Assembly: GCF_017498505.1 (NCBI RefSeq)
Contig: NZ_CP071798.1
Span: forward strand, 620,001 to 684,000
DNA: 64,000 nt
Origin: Sporosarcina sp. Te-1
GTDB taxonomy: Bacteria > Bacillota > Bacilli > Bacillales_A > Planococcaceae
Reading direction: 5' to 3'
Shown piece after piece: positions 35,024-43,270 of the stretch (position 1 is the first letter of the stretch; every line of letters begins with the position of its first letter). Below the pieces are notes generated by a model. The model made no database searches. It saw only the letters and a program-made list of their open reading frames with translations, and was not told the origin of the DNA. A program made the translations under genes and the position numbers.

Positions 35024-37294
35024 ATGAAATCCAAATGGAGTAAAATGGCGGCTGTTTCATTTTCCATGGTTTTTCTGGCGGCATGCAGTGAAGAGCACGT
35101 GGAAAATGGTTCGCAAAAAGAGTCGGCCCTCGTCATGACGAGCGAAGATATGAAAGAGGCAATGCAGGGATTGGTTACGTATCAAGAAGCCGATGTGTAC
35201 AGTGAGTGGAAGGACGAAAATCCAACGTTTATTGAGTTGAATGGGAACGAGGCGAATTTCGGCGAATCCCAGTCGATCTTGGCAAATGAAGGGAAGCTGA
35301 CAATCAAAACTTCCGGTGTATATGTTCTTAGCGGAACATGGGACAATGGGCAAATCGTTGTCGATGCGGAAGACGAAGGTACCGTGAGACTTATATTGAA
35401 TGGAATAGATATCAAGTCGGAGACATCCGCTCCGATCTTTATTCAAAATGCGGGGAATACGATCATTTCATTAGCTGATGGTACCTTAAATACATTGACG
35501 GACGCTAAAGAGTATGTATTGGATGAGTCGTCTGAAGGGGAACCAAACGCGGCTTTATTCAGTAAAGATAATTTGACGATTAACGGGACAGGCTCTCTTC
35601 GTGTTGTTGGAAATTGGAACGATGGAATTAAAAGTAAAGATGATTTGAAAATTACAGGAGGGACAATTGAGGTCGAAGCGGTCGATGATGGCATCGTCGG
35701 CAGGGATGTTGTGGGCGTAAAGGATGGTTCCATTACAATAAAAGCCGGAGGCGACGGCATTAAGTCGACGAATGTAGAAAAAGAGGGAAAGGGTGGAATT
35801 GCCATTGAAGGGGGACAATTTACTATTACCTCTGATAACGACGGAGTACAGGCGGCCACGTCTTTATATGTCCTGGATGGCAGCTTTTTAATCAAGGCAG
35901 GGGGTGGAAGCCCCGAAACCATCCAAGCGAGCGAACAGAGACCGGACCCCTGGGGGATTACAGAAAATGAGGACGAAGATACAGATACACCGAGTACGAA
36001 AGGACTGAAAGCGGCAACTCAGCTCGCAATTTGCGGCGGCACATTTACGATCGATTCCTTGGATGATGCCCTGCATAGCAATGACAGCGTGACAATAATG
36101 GATGGCTCGTTTGATATAGAGACCGGGGACGACGGCATCCATGCGGATTTTTCTGTCGTGGCTGCAGGTGGGACGGTTGCAATCCGGAAAAGCTACGAAG
36201 GAATCGAAGGCAACCGTATAACGATTATTGATGGAGAAATCCATATCGTATCGAGCGATGACGGCATCAATGTGGGCGGAGGAAATGATAGTTCAGGATT
36301 TGGGATGCCAGGCGCAGGAGGAATGATTCATGGACAGACCGGTGATCAAATGCCTGAGCGTCCGGAAGATATGCCGCCAGCAGGGGACCCACCGGGTAAT
36401 ACAGGAGAAATGCCAGCGGCTGGCGATTCTTCAAGCAAACCGGGAGAGCAGAAAAAAACTACGACTGCTGGACAATCAGTGCCAGTGAGTGATTCACAGA
36501 AACAAGCTGACGATCCAACAGATAAGAAGAGCGAAGATGACGAGAACAAGGAACTTGTAATCCAAGGAGGCTATATTTCCATTGACACGGATGGGGACGG
36601 GCTTGATTCGAATGGCTCAATTCAAATGACGGGCGGAACAGTCATCGTCAATGGGCCGACAGATAACGGCAATGGCTCCTTAGATTATGATGAAACATTT
36701 GAATTGATCGGCGGCACACTGCTGACGGCAGGAAGCTCTGGAATGGCGATGGCCCCTTCAAAAAGTTCAACCCAGAACTCGATTGTAATGACATTCCCTG
36801 ATGTGCAGGCAGCTGGCACTATGATTCATTTGGCTGATTCTCAAGGCAACAGCATTGCGACATTTGCACCGAAGGTTGAATTTACTTCTGTTTTGATCAG
36901 CACGGAAAAACTAAAGAAAGGAGAAACGTACACACTCTATTCCGGCGGGAGTGCAACAGGAACAGATCAAGACGGCTTCTATTCAGAAACGAACTATCAG
37001 GGCGGCACGAAAGTGGTCAGCTTTGAAATCTCAGAATCTGCTACTTGGCTGAACGAAACAGGCGTGACAACAGGAGGAAATGGGGGGCCTGGCGGCGGAT
37101 CCGTACCTGGAGGAATGGATCGTCCGCAAGGGCAAAGACCAGATGACATGTTCGAAGGATTGGACGATGAAACGAAGCAGGAAGTACAACAGATTATGAA
37201 ACAAATGCGGGAAGACACGCTCTCGTGGGAAGAGGCAGATAAGAAATTAAAAGGGCTTGGCATTACCCAGCCGAAAAGAGATGACGGCAAGTAG
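35024..37294 (+). CDS. Cthe_2159-like carbohydrate-binding beta-helix lipoprotein
   Basis: A 756-residue secreted lipoprotein. Signal peptide and lipobox are MKSKWSKMAAVSFSMVFLAAC, with the lipidated Cys at 21. The body consists of repeated beta-helix rungs (GGTIEVEAVDDGI, GGQFTITSDNDGVQA, GGTFTIDSLDDALHS, DGSFDIETGDDGIHA) with periodic Asp-Asp-Gly turns that could bind calcium. A disordered P/G/charged linker (about residues 440-500) precedes more rungs, and the C-terminus is Gly-rich then helical. The clostridial namesake binds acidic polysaccharides. ATG 35024 follows AAAGGAAG. It is driven by a CiaR-type promoter beside the two-component genes. Confidence 0.87.
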   Translation: MKSKWSKMAAVSFSMVFLAACSEEHVENGSQKESALVMTSEDMKEAMQGLVTYQEADVYSEWKDENPTFIELNGNEANFGESQSILANEGKLTIKTSGVYVLSGTWDNGQIVVDAEDEGTVRLILNGIDIKSETSAPIFIQNAGNTIISLADGTLNTLTDAKEYVLDESSEGEPNAALFSKDNLTINGTGSLRVVGNWNDGIKSKDDLKITGGTIEVEAVDDGIVGRDVVGVKDGSITIKAGGDGIKSTNVEKEGKGGIAIEGGQFTITSDNDGVQAATSLYVLDGSFLIKAGGGSPETIQASEQRPDPWGITENEDEDTDTPSTKGLKAATQLAICGGTFTIDSLDDALHSNDSVTIMDGSFDIETGDDGIHADFSVVAAGGTVAIRKSYEGIEGNRITIIDGEIHIVSSDDGINVGGGNDSSGFGMPGAGGMIHGQTGDQMPERPEDMPPAGDPPGNTGEMPAAGDSSSKPGEQKKTTTAGQSVPVSDSQKQADDPTDKKSEDDENKELVIQGGYISIDTDGDGLDSNGSIQMTGGTVIVNGPTDNGNGSLDYDETFELIGGTLLTAGSSGMAMAPSKSSTQNSIVMTFPDVQAAGTMIHLADSQGNSIATFAPKVEFTSVLISTEKLKKGETYTLYSGGSATGTDQDGFYSETNYQGGTKVVSFEISESATWLNETGVTTGGNGGPGGGSVPGGMDRPQGQRPDDMFEGLDDETKQEVQQIMKQMREDTLSWEEADKKLKGLGITQPKRDDGK

Positions 37295-37335
37295 TCAAAG
37301 TCGAACGAAAAGTAAATAGTTTAAAATGGAAGTGG

Positions 37336-37375
37336 GAAGCCCTTTTGGTTATGATTAAGCCAAAGGGGCTTCTCT
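37336..37375 (+). terminator. Terminator after the Cthe_2159-like gene
   Basis: GAAGCCCTTTTGG (37336-37348) pairs with CCAAAGGGGCTTC (37360-37372), followed by a T/C-rich tail. Confidence 0.85.
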
Positions 37376-37420
37376 CTATTGAGAGATTGCTAGCTTTTGA
37401 ACTATAAGGTAGGTGGCAGA

Positions 37421-37840
37421 TTGTTTCCATTAGAGCTCGCCAATGCAATTTGGCTATTTGTTATTATTTTTATGATTCATGATTTTGAGGAAATCATAGT
37501 AGTGGAGCATTGGTCAGGGCGAGTAGAGGAACGTGTTAAGCGGCTGAACCGAAAGCTGGGCTATCTGATTTGGAGGTTTTGGAAAGTCAATTCCTATCAG
37601 TTCGCCAAGCGGGATATCTTTATTTTTTTGGTAGCCTCGTGCATTACAATATTAAAAGTGCAGTTTATGGAGAGCGACTGGGCTGCTGTCATGTATGTGA
37701 TCTTCTTGTTCATTGTCTTGCTTCACAATGCCATACATTTAGTACAGACCATCATTTTACGATCTTACACACCAGGCCTTTATACGTCCGTATTGATCGT
37801 GACGCCCTATTGCATCTATTTACTATTTGCCTTGAGGTGA
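37421..37840 (+). CDS. HXXEE-domain membrane protein
   Basis: A 139-residue protein with about four membrane helices. The name-giving motif H-x-x-E-E is in FMIHDFEEIIVVEHW near residue 20. Further conserved-looking features are QFAKRDIFIFLVASC and LHNAIHLVQTIILRSYTPGL. The function of the family is unknown; the acidic and His residues suggest metal binding in the membrane. I use TTG 37421 after AGGTAGGTGG; the TTG at 37397 is less likely. Confidence 0.8.
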   Translation: MFPLELANAIWLFVIIFMIHDFEEIIVVEHWSGRVEERVKRLNRKLGYLIWRFWKVNSYQFAKRDIFIFLVASCITILKVQFMESDWAAVMYVIFLFIVLLHNAIHLVQTIILRSYTPGLYTSVLIVTPYCIYLLFALR

Positions 37841-37873
37841 TGTATCAATAGACGACCAAAGGAGGTGAAACAG

Positions 37874-38311
37874 ATGAATATTACGGTTCGAAGACTCCAA
37901 GAACAGGATTATGAAGCGCTTGTAAAGCTCTTCAAAGAGTTGGGTTATCCAAGTTCCCAGAGGGCAATTGAAGAACGGTTCAACCTGTTGAACCAACAGG
38001 AAGCCTATCACTCCTTTGTAGCGGTTGATGAGGGGCGGGTCGTCGGTTTCGCGGGCGTTTGCCAGATGTTTCAATTTGAAAGGGACGGCAGCTATGCAAG
38101 GATACTCGCATTCGTTATTGACTCGAATGCGAGGAAGCGAGGGATCGGTACCATTCTATTGAACTCGATTGAAGAATGGGCGCGACAAAATAATTGCCAT
38201 AGTATCACATTAAATAGCGGGAACCGGGAGGAACGATTAGCCGCCCATTCCTTTTATGAAACAAATGGATATATCGTAAGGAGCTCTGGGTTTTCAAAGA
38301 GTCTGGAATAA
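37874..38311 (+). CDS. GNAT-family N-acetyltransferase
   Basis: A 145-residue acetyltransferase using acetyl-CoA. The fold is visible: TVRRLQEQDYEALVKLFKELGYP at the start, VGFAGVCQM strand, ILAFVIDSNARKRGIGTILLNSIEEWA (motif A with RxxGIG) and LNSGNREERLAAHSFYETNGY (motif B). The substrate is unknown. The ATG at 37874 follows AAAGGAGGTG. Confidence 0.87.
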   Translation: MNITVRRLQEQDYEALVKLFKELGYPSSQRAIEERFNLLNQQEAYHSFVAVDEGRVVGFAGVCQMFQFERDGSYARILAFVIDSNARKRGIGTILLNSIEEWARQNNCHSITLNSGNREERLAAHSFYETNGYIVRSSGFSKSLE

Positions 38312-38327
38312 GGAAGGGGTAATTTGA

Positions 38328-38963
38328 TTGGAACAAAAATGCATCGCCATCATTGGCGGGACAGGTAGAGTTGGGAGATATATAGCGGAAACGGCATTGG
38401 AGCAGGGCTACACCGTAAGAATGCTTGTGCGGAATCCGGAGCGAGTGCAGATGAAACGAGAGGGAATAGAACTGATTGTTGGGGACGCGTTGAATGCCGG
38501 GGCGATCGAAAAGACGATTCGAAGCTGCAACGTAGTCATCAACACATTCGGGCAACCGTCGAAGGCAGAACCATTCTATAGTCAAGTGACACAACTGATT
38601 CTATCCTGTATGAAGGAAAAGGGAATCCGGCGTTACATCGGGGTAACTGGTGGATCCTTGACAATAGAAGGAGACAGCAAAAATCTCATCAATCGGATGG
38701 GAGCAAAGTTGTTTGAAATCTGTTTTACGACAATGATTGCAGATAAGCGATTGGAACATGACATTCTACAGAAATCTGACTTGGATTGGTCACTCATCCG
38801 ACTGCCTTTTGTCGTTGAAGGGCCAGAAAAAGGAAACATCCGTGAAAATCTGATCGATATGCCCGGAAACAAAATTACAAACAGAGACATCGCCCGCTTT
38901 CTCGTTGGACAGATTGATGAGAAGACCTATTACCGTCAAGCACCCTTTATTGCTGGAAGATGA
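38328..38963 (+). CDS. NAD(P)-binding oxidoreductase, NmrA/BLVRB-like SDR
   Basis: A 211-residue atypical short-chain dehydrogenase with a Rossmann fold. The dinucleotide loop is IIGGTGRVGRYIAETALEQGY (residues 8-28), then MLVRNPER and IVGDALNAGAIEKTIRSCNVVINTFG. RYIGVTGGS is the strand-5 region; a canonical YxxxK is absent, as usual in flavin-reductase-like members. The start is TTG 38328 after AAGGAAGGGG. It lies 16 bp after the GNAT gene and is probably co-transcribed. Confidence 0.83.
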   Translation: MEQKCIAIIGGTGRVGRYIAETALEQGYTVRMLVRNPERVQMKREGIELIVGDALNAGAIEKTIRSCNVVINTFGQPSKAEPFYSQVTQLILSCMKEKGIRRYIGVTGGSLTIEGDSKNLINRMGAKLFEICFTTMIADKRLEHDILQKSDLDWSLIRLPFVVEGPEKGNIRENLIDMPGNKITNRDIARFLVGQIDEKTYYRQAPFIAGR

Positions 38964-39149
38964 AAAGTAAATGAGATAGGCGCTGAGATGGAAGATATCC
39001 TAATCATTTGAAATGTAAAGATTTACATATCTCCGCTAAAACGTCAATTGCAAGCTCTGCTAATAAAGAAAATAAGCTTGAATTAATAACAACGAAAATT
39101 GTTGAAGCCGCACGAGACAGTTTTGTAATTGGAATATAGTAAATAAAAA

Positions 39150-39189
39150 ACGCTATCTTTTTATATGATAGCGTCAGACTGTAGACAAA
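39150..39189. repeat. Left copy of a 40-bp inverted repeat flanking the CPBP gene
   Basis: A hairpin ACGCTATC-N9-GATAGCGT (39150-39174) is followed by CAGACTGTAGACAAA (39175-39189). The right copy at 40358-40397 has the same parts in mirrored order. Confidence 0.7.
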
Positions 39190-39235
39190 CTACATTTCTA
39201 TAGTTTCTTTATTCAGTTATTGTATATAAATACAA

Positions 39236-39265
39236 GACACCAGATAATTTATGATATCTGATGTC
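39236..39265 (-). terminator. Probable terminator of the CPBP gene
   Basis: GACACCAGATA pairs with TATCTGATGTC with one mismatch. The minus strand continues TTGTATTTAT. Confidence 0.6.
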
Positions 39266-39311
39266 CTATTGATTTGTTCTTAAATTGGAATTTAATTGCT
39301 TATCATTATGC

Positions 39312-40112
39312 TTATACTATTCGCTTGTTCTTCTTGTTGTATATCACAACGGTTACAATTGAAACAAGAACTATCACAGCATTTGCGGCAATTGTTCCCG
39401 CCCAAGTCATAGTCATAGTGCCGAAGATGGGGGATGCCGCATTGAACATGGTGTGGAATAATACGCACATAAACACACGGCCTTTGCCTGATATTTTGTA
39501 GATTGCCCCGTTGAAAAACCGAAATGCAATAAGTTGAACTGCAAACATCCAAAAGTTAATGAGTCCCTCTCCATGATTCGTCCCCGGAATGAAGAAGAGA
39601 GGGATATGCCATAAAATCCAAATGATTCCTACAAAAACAGAAGACAAAACAAAACCGTATTTTTTGTCAAGCTCAGGCTGCAATATGTACATCCAGCCAG
39701 CTTCCTCCAAGCCACCGATTATAAGATTACCAAGCAGGGAAAGGAAGAACGTATAAAAGGGAAGCACCATTTCCGTGCGGCCTGAAACTGCAATATGTAT
39801 CAAAAAATACAGTGCAAGTCCTGCAACAACAAACAAATAGAGAGATATGCTATTTTTGGCATAAAAAACAGTTCTTAACCATTCCTTGAAACCTGCTATT
39901 TTGTTATTTTTCTTCAGAACGATATATGAAGCAATAGCGGGCGACAAAATATAGATTGCAAAAGGGATGTTCATCCCGAATTGCTGTAACGAGTGAACCC
40001 AATTGTGAACCGAATATCCGAATTGCCCAAGAACAATCAAAGCACCTGACACAAGATAGGCTATGCAAAATGTCAGCATCGTAAATTGTTCTGTGATTTT
40101 TTTGTCTGTCAC
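39312..40112 (-). CDS. CPBP-family intramembrane glutamic endopeptidase
   Basis: A 266-residue protein with about eight helices of the CAAX-protease/bacteriocin-processing (ABI) family. The three signature motifs are present: EEAGWMYILQPEL (EExxxR-like, with Tyr/Leu at the Arg position), WILWHIPLFF and CVLFHTMFNA. Members process prenylated or secreted peptides or protect against self-made bacteriocins; the role here is unknown. It starts with GTG after GAGGTGAAG. An 18-bp palindrome lies just upstream, and 40-bp inverted repeats bracket the gene. Confidence 0.86.
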   Translation of the reverse strand: MTDKKITEQFTMLTFCIAYLVSGALIVLGQFGYSVHNWVHSLQQFGMNIPFAIYILSPAIASYIVLKKNNKIAGFKEWLRTVFYAKNSISLYLFVVAGLALYFLIHIAVSGRTEMVLPFYTFFLSLLGNLIIGGLEEAGWMYILQPELDKKYGFVLSSVFVGIIWILWHIPLFFIPGTNHGEGLINFWMFAVQLIAFRFFNGAIYKISGKGRVFMCVLFHTMFNAASPIFGTMTMTWAGTIAANAVIVLVSIVTVVIYNKKNKRIV

Positions 40113-40130
40113 GATTTCTTCACCTCACAT

Positions 40131-40148
40131 TTTAAAGTATACTTTAAA
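40131..40148. promoter_or_regulatory. 18-bp perfect palindrome upstream of the CPBP gene (probable operator)
   Basis: TTTAAAGTATACTTTAAA is fully palindromic and lies 6 bp beyond the ribosome binding site, where it would block initiation. No cognate regulator is encoded nearby. Confidence 0.6.
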
Positions 40149-40822
40149 TTTTAACGGATGGACGCTTTGACTTTTATCATCTAATGTTTGCTTTCTTCCA
40201 ATTCAAAGTTGCGCGCCGCACAAAATATAAATAGCCTAGCCTACAGTTACAACTACTAAACTAAATTCTGATTTATTCAATTACAGCAGAGATGGATTAA
40301 AAATGAGGCACTGCATATTTATTATCACAATATACAGTGCTTCAAAATATAAATGACTTTGTCTACAGTCTGACGCTATCTTTTTATATGATAGCGTATT
40401 AATATTCACTTATAATGCAAAATATCGCTTGAAAGTGGTACAAATTAATGCCAAAAGTCGCATTAGAAGGCGAAGTGAATGACTCCTTTAAAGTGAAATT
40501 CATATACGACAAGTTCGCCAACCATCATTATAAAATTTTGGTTCGACCGATACAAAAAAATATCTTTAAGTGAAAAATCTGGGACTAATACTCGAATAAA
40601 AAAATGAGGATGAAGCTCACGCGCCAATCCGCGCAAAAACCGGTGTAGATGGCACTAGCCGTTTAAGGAGGGTGATCATAGCTCTCCATGTCCTGGTTGT
40701 TATAAGTCAAGTTTCGTGCAAATTGTCCACTAGAAACAATTGGTAGGAGTTAGGAATAGAATTGCTTTGATTTGTGTTTCCTAGAATGCAACAGTTGAAA
40801 AAATAGATTGATTAAAACATTT
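40149..40822. other. Intergenic stretch with inverted repeat and possible short frame
   Basis: Contains a hairpin near 40303-40342 (GCACTG...CAGTGC), the right 40-bp repeat (40358-40397) and a 41-codon frame at 40448-40573 (MPKVALEGEVNDSFKVKF..., weak ribosome site). The part 40590-40720 looks like old non-coding debris. No convincing gene. Confidence 0.4.
40358..40397. repeat. Right copy of the 40-bp inverted repeat
   Basis: TTTGTCTACAGTCTG (40358-40372) is followed by ACGCTATC-N9-GATAGCGT (40373-40397). The outer 15 bases are the exact reverse complement of 39175-39189, but the hairpin loop (TTTTTATAT) has the same orientation in both copies. Confidence 0.7.
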
Positions 40823-40830
40823 CATTAACT

Positions 40831-40853
40831 TATAATTAGTACCAGGTATCAAT
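40831..40853 (+). promoter_or_regulatory. FapR-type operator 1 and -10 box before fabH
   Basis: TATAAT (40831-40836) overlaps ATTAGTACCAGGTATCAAT (40835-40853), the same arrangement as before plsC. Confidence 0.8.
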
Positions 40854-40922
40854 ACTAGATAATATTATGTTTTTCTTACTATAGACTATCCGTAAAGATG
40901 ATCTAGTGTTTTTTGCATTAAA

Positions 40923-40953
40923 ATTAGCACCTGGTATTAATATTAGATATAAT
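40923..40953 (+). promoter_or_regulatory. FapR-type operator 2 before fabH
   Basis: ATTAGCACCTGGTATTAAT (40923-40941) is followed by TATAAT (40948-40953). The surrounding ~37 bases resemble the operator 1 region, so the promoter-operator unit seems duplicated 88 bp apart. Confidence 0.72.
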
Positions 40954-40969
40954 TAGGGGAGAATTAGTA

Positions 40970-41956
40970 ATGAACAAATCCAAAGCGAAAATAACAGCTA
41001 TCGGGACGTATGTGCCGGAGAAGAGACTTACAAATGAGGATTTAGAGAAAATTGTCGAGACGAACGATGAATGGATACGGCAACGGACGGGCATGAAGGA
41101 GCGGAGAATAGCAGGCAACGAGGAATTTGCTTCTGCCTTAGCATTTAAAGCTATTGATCAATTGGTCGAACAATATGGGAAGGACTTGAGCGACGTGGAT
41201 TGTATTCTCGTTTCAACTACAACCCCTGATTATGTGTTTCCTAGTGTTGCCGCCCAAATTCAAGCCCATTATTCAATTCCGCATGCGGGAGCATTAGATG
41301 TCAACGCTGCTTGTGCCGGTTTTACGTATGGATTGCACTTGGCCAACGGCTTGATTACGTCGGGTCTTCACCAAAAAGTGTTAGTTGTAGCTTCTGAAAC
41401 GCTTTCCAAAGTGACGGATTATACAGATCGGACGACTTGTGTATTGTTTGGCGATGGGGCGGCTGCTGTTGTGGTGGAGCGGTGTGAGGACATGTCGAGC
41501 TTCCTAGCGAGTCATATGGGAACAGACGGAAATAAAGGGCACCATCTTTATCGGACCCATTTATCTTCTACCATGAATGGAAATCCATTAAGCACATCAG
41601 GCAAAATGGTCCAAAACGGGAGAGAAGTGTACAAATGGGCATCCCGGACACTACCTGTCGAGATGGCCGAATTGCTGCGGAAAGCTAAAGTTGGTCTGGA
41701 TGACATCAATTGGTTCATCCCACATAGCGCCAATCTAAGAATGATTGAATCGATTAGCGAAAAGTCAGGCATTCCAATGGAGCGGACATTGACTAGCGTT
41801 GAATACTTCGGCAACACCTCTGCCGTTTCGATTCCTTTGGCATTACAGCTTGGAATAGAGCATGGCAAAGTGAAGAAAGGGGATCTATTATTGCTTTACG
41901 GATTTGGCGGCGGGCTGACTCATGCCGGGCTGCTTATAAGATGGGGAATTGAATGA
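40970..41956 (+). CDS. fabH: 3-oxoacyl-[acyl-carrier-protein] synthase III
   Basis: A 328-residue thiolase-fold enzyme that starts fatty acid synthesis by condensing an acyl-CoA primer with malonyl-ACP. Catalytic Cys is in DVNAACAGFTYGLHL (about residue 113), His in WFIPHSANLRMIESI (about 250) and Asn in VEYFGNTSAVSIPLAL (about 280). The N-terminal NDEWIRQRTGMKERRI is typical. Branched-chain primers are usual in Bacillales. It stands alone, without fabF next to it, behind two FapR boxes. Confidence 0.95.
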   Translation: MNKSKAKITAIGTYVPEKRLTNEDLEKIVETNDEWIRQRTGMKERRIAGNEEFASALAFKAIDQLVEQYGKDLSDVDCILVSTTTPDYVFPSVAAQIQAHYSIPHAGALDVNAACAGFTYGLHLANGLITSGLHQKVLVVASETLSKVTDYTDRTTCVLFGDGAAAVVVERCEDMSSFLASHMGTDGNKGHHLYRTHLSSTMNGNPLSTSGKMVQNGREVYKWASRTLPVEMAELLRKAKVGLDDINWFIPHSANLRMIESISEKSGIPMERTLTSVEYFGNTSAVSIPLALQLGIEHGKVKKGDLLLLYGFGGGLTHAGLLIRWGIE

Positions 41957-42056
41957 ACTATTTGTATTGAACTAAGAGATTGGTAGCATACTCCGGCAGC
42001 AATATCCCTAAATTGTAAAGAGCGTCGTAGAAGGACTGATTATTTTCTAAACCATG

Positions 42057-42084
42057 TTGACACTTGCCTTAAATGAGATATAAT
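42057..42084 (+). promoter_or_regulatory. Promoter of the T-box leader
   Basis: Consensus -35 TTGACA (42057-42062) and -10 TATAAT (42079-42084) with 16-bp spacing. The transcript would begin just before the T-box stem I. Confidence 0.8.
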
Positions 42085-42109
42085 GGATTAAATATTTAAT
42101 AGAAAACAC

Positions 42110-42345
42110 TGGGAATAAGAGTAGTAAGGAGTCCATGTTGTGCAGAGAGCTGCCGGTTGCTGAGAAGGTAGTCAACAAACTCCCCAAGTCGCTTATAAGT
42201 GGTCAAACTGAAATGAAGTAAGTTTGAACGGATAAACTCCGTTAGCATGGAATAAGATCATTTGTTTTTTTATTGTGCAAATGAATTAGAGTGGTACCAC
42301 GTTAGCGAAAGCTTATCGTCTCTATCGAGATGATAGGTTTTTTTT
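42110..42345 (+). promoter_or_regulatory. T-box leader upstream of a GNAT acetyltransferase gene
   Basis: The T-box core AGAGTGGTACCACG (42288-42301) is preceded by stem I features (AGTAGTAAGGAGT, AGAGAG, CAAC-AAACTCC) and followed by a terminator (CTTATC 42312-42317 with GATAGG 42332-42337, then eight T). Uncharged tRNA would favour the antiterminator and read-through. The nucleotides after the ACTCC arm (C-CAA-G) allow CAA (Gln) or CCA (Pro) as specifier; I cannot decide. Confidence 0.85.
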
Positions 42346-42420
42346 ATATAAAAAATCAGGGAAGGAAGGTTCTATCTTATTAAGCAGAACATGACAATAT
42401 GACAACAGGAGTGAGTTACG

Positions 42421-42981
42421 ATGAAATTTGACAAAATGGCGTATACGATTCAAACAGACAGACTATTATTAAGGCTTTTCGAGAGAAGAGATGCTGAAAC
42501 GGTTAAAAGATTATGTGATAACTATAACATTTACAAAAGTACACTTTACTTGCCCTATCCATATTCTTTAGATGATGCATTGGTCTGGATGGAAACCCAT
42601 AAGAAGAACTTTGATGAAGATCAGTCCTATGAACTTGCGATCACAGATAAAGAAAGTGGAGAGTTATTTGGAGCCATTTCTTTATCTAACAATCAAAGGT
42701 GTAAAAATGGAGAGATCGCTTATTGGATTGGGGAAGAATATTGGGGGAAGGGATATGGTACAGAAGCTGCAAAAGCCATGATAGACTTCGCATTTGATGA
42801 GAAGAAATTACATAAGGTCTTCGCCCGTTATTTTAGCTCCAATCCAGCTTCGGGGAGGATTATGGATAAAATAGGTATGGAGCGAGAAGGCATCTTGAAA
42901 GATCAGGTAATGAAAGATGGAAAATATGAACATTTAATCCACTTTGGTATTATTAACCCGCAGGAGAGTGGCAAGCAATAA
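42421..42981 (+). CDS. GNAT-family acetyltransferase (RimJ/RimL type), T-box controlled
   Basis: A 186-residue RimJ/RimL-like acetyltransferase. TDRLLLRLFERRDAETV is the N-terminal family start, then GAISLSNNQRCKNGEIAYWIGEEYWGKGYGTEAAKAMIDFAF (acetyl-CoA loop GKGYGTEA) and VFARYFSSNPASGRIMDKIGMEREG. Related enzymes acetylate protein N-termini or small amines. Control by a T-box ties its expression to an uncharged tRNA, which suggests a role in amino-acid-related metabolism or resistance to an amino-acid-like compound (inference). Confidence 0.88.
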   Translation: MKFDKMAYTIQTDRLLLRLFERRDAETVKRLCDNYNIYKSTLYLPYPYSLDDALVWMETHKKNFDEDQSYELAITDKESGELFGAISLSNNQRCKNGEIAYWIGEEYWGKGYGTEAAKAMIDFAFDEKKLHKVFARYFSSNPASGRIMDKIGMEREGILKDQVMKDGKYEHLIHFGIINPQESGKQ

Positions 42982-43270
42982 ACAAAAGGAAATCAGTTAT
43001 ATGATTTCGCGATATAAAATCTTTTTTCGTTCACTAAGGCTGATGCAAACTGAGCAATTTGTTTGCAACGGTTTTTTTGTGAATGAGGAATCATCTGCCT
43101 GCCTCGAAAATTGGAATGGATAAAAGGTGGGAAGGGGATAATACCAATGTGGGAAATCCTCAGTTGATTCGAGTTATGTAAAGGTAAATAATTTTATTAT
43201 GTAAACTAAAAGATTGACATGTGTCTTCCGGAAAGATAGCTGGAAAAGACTGCATTTGGGAGGGAAGAAT

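Noticed and set aside
35443..35922. 159-codon minus-strand frame inside the beta-helix lipoprotein gene
   Set aside because: It is the antisense shadow of regular GGx/DDG codons; no ribosome site and no family match.
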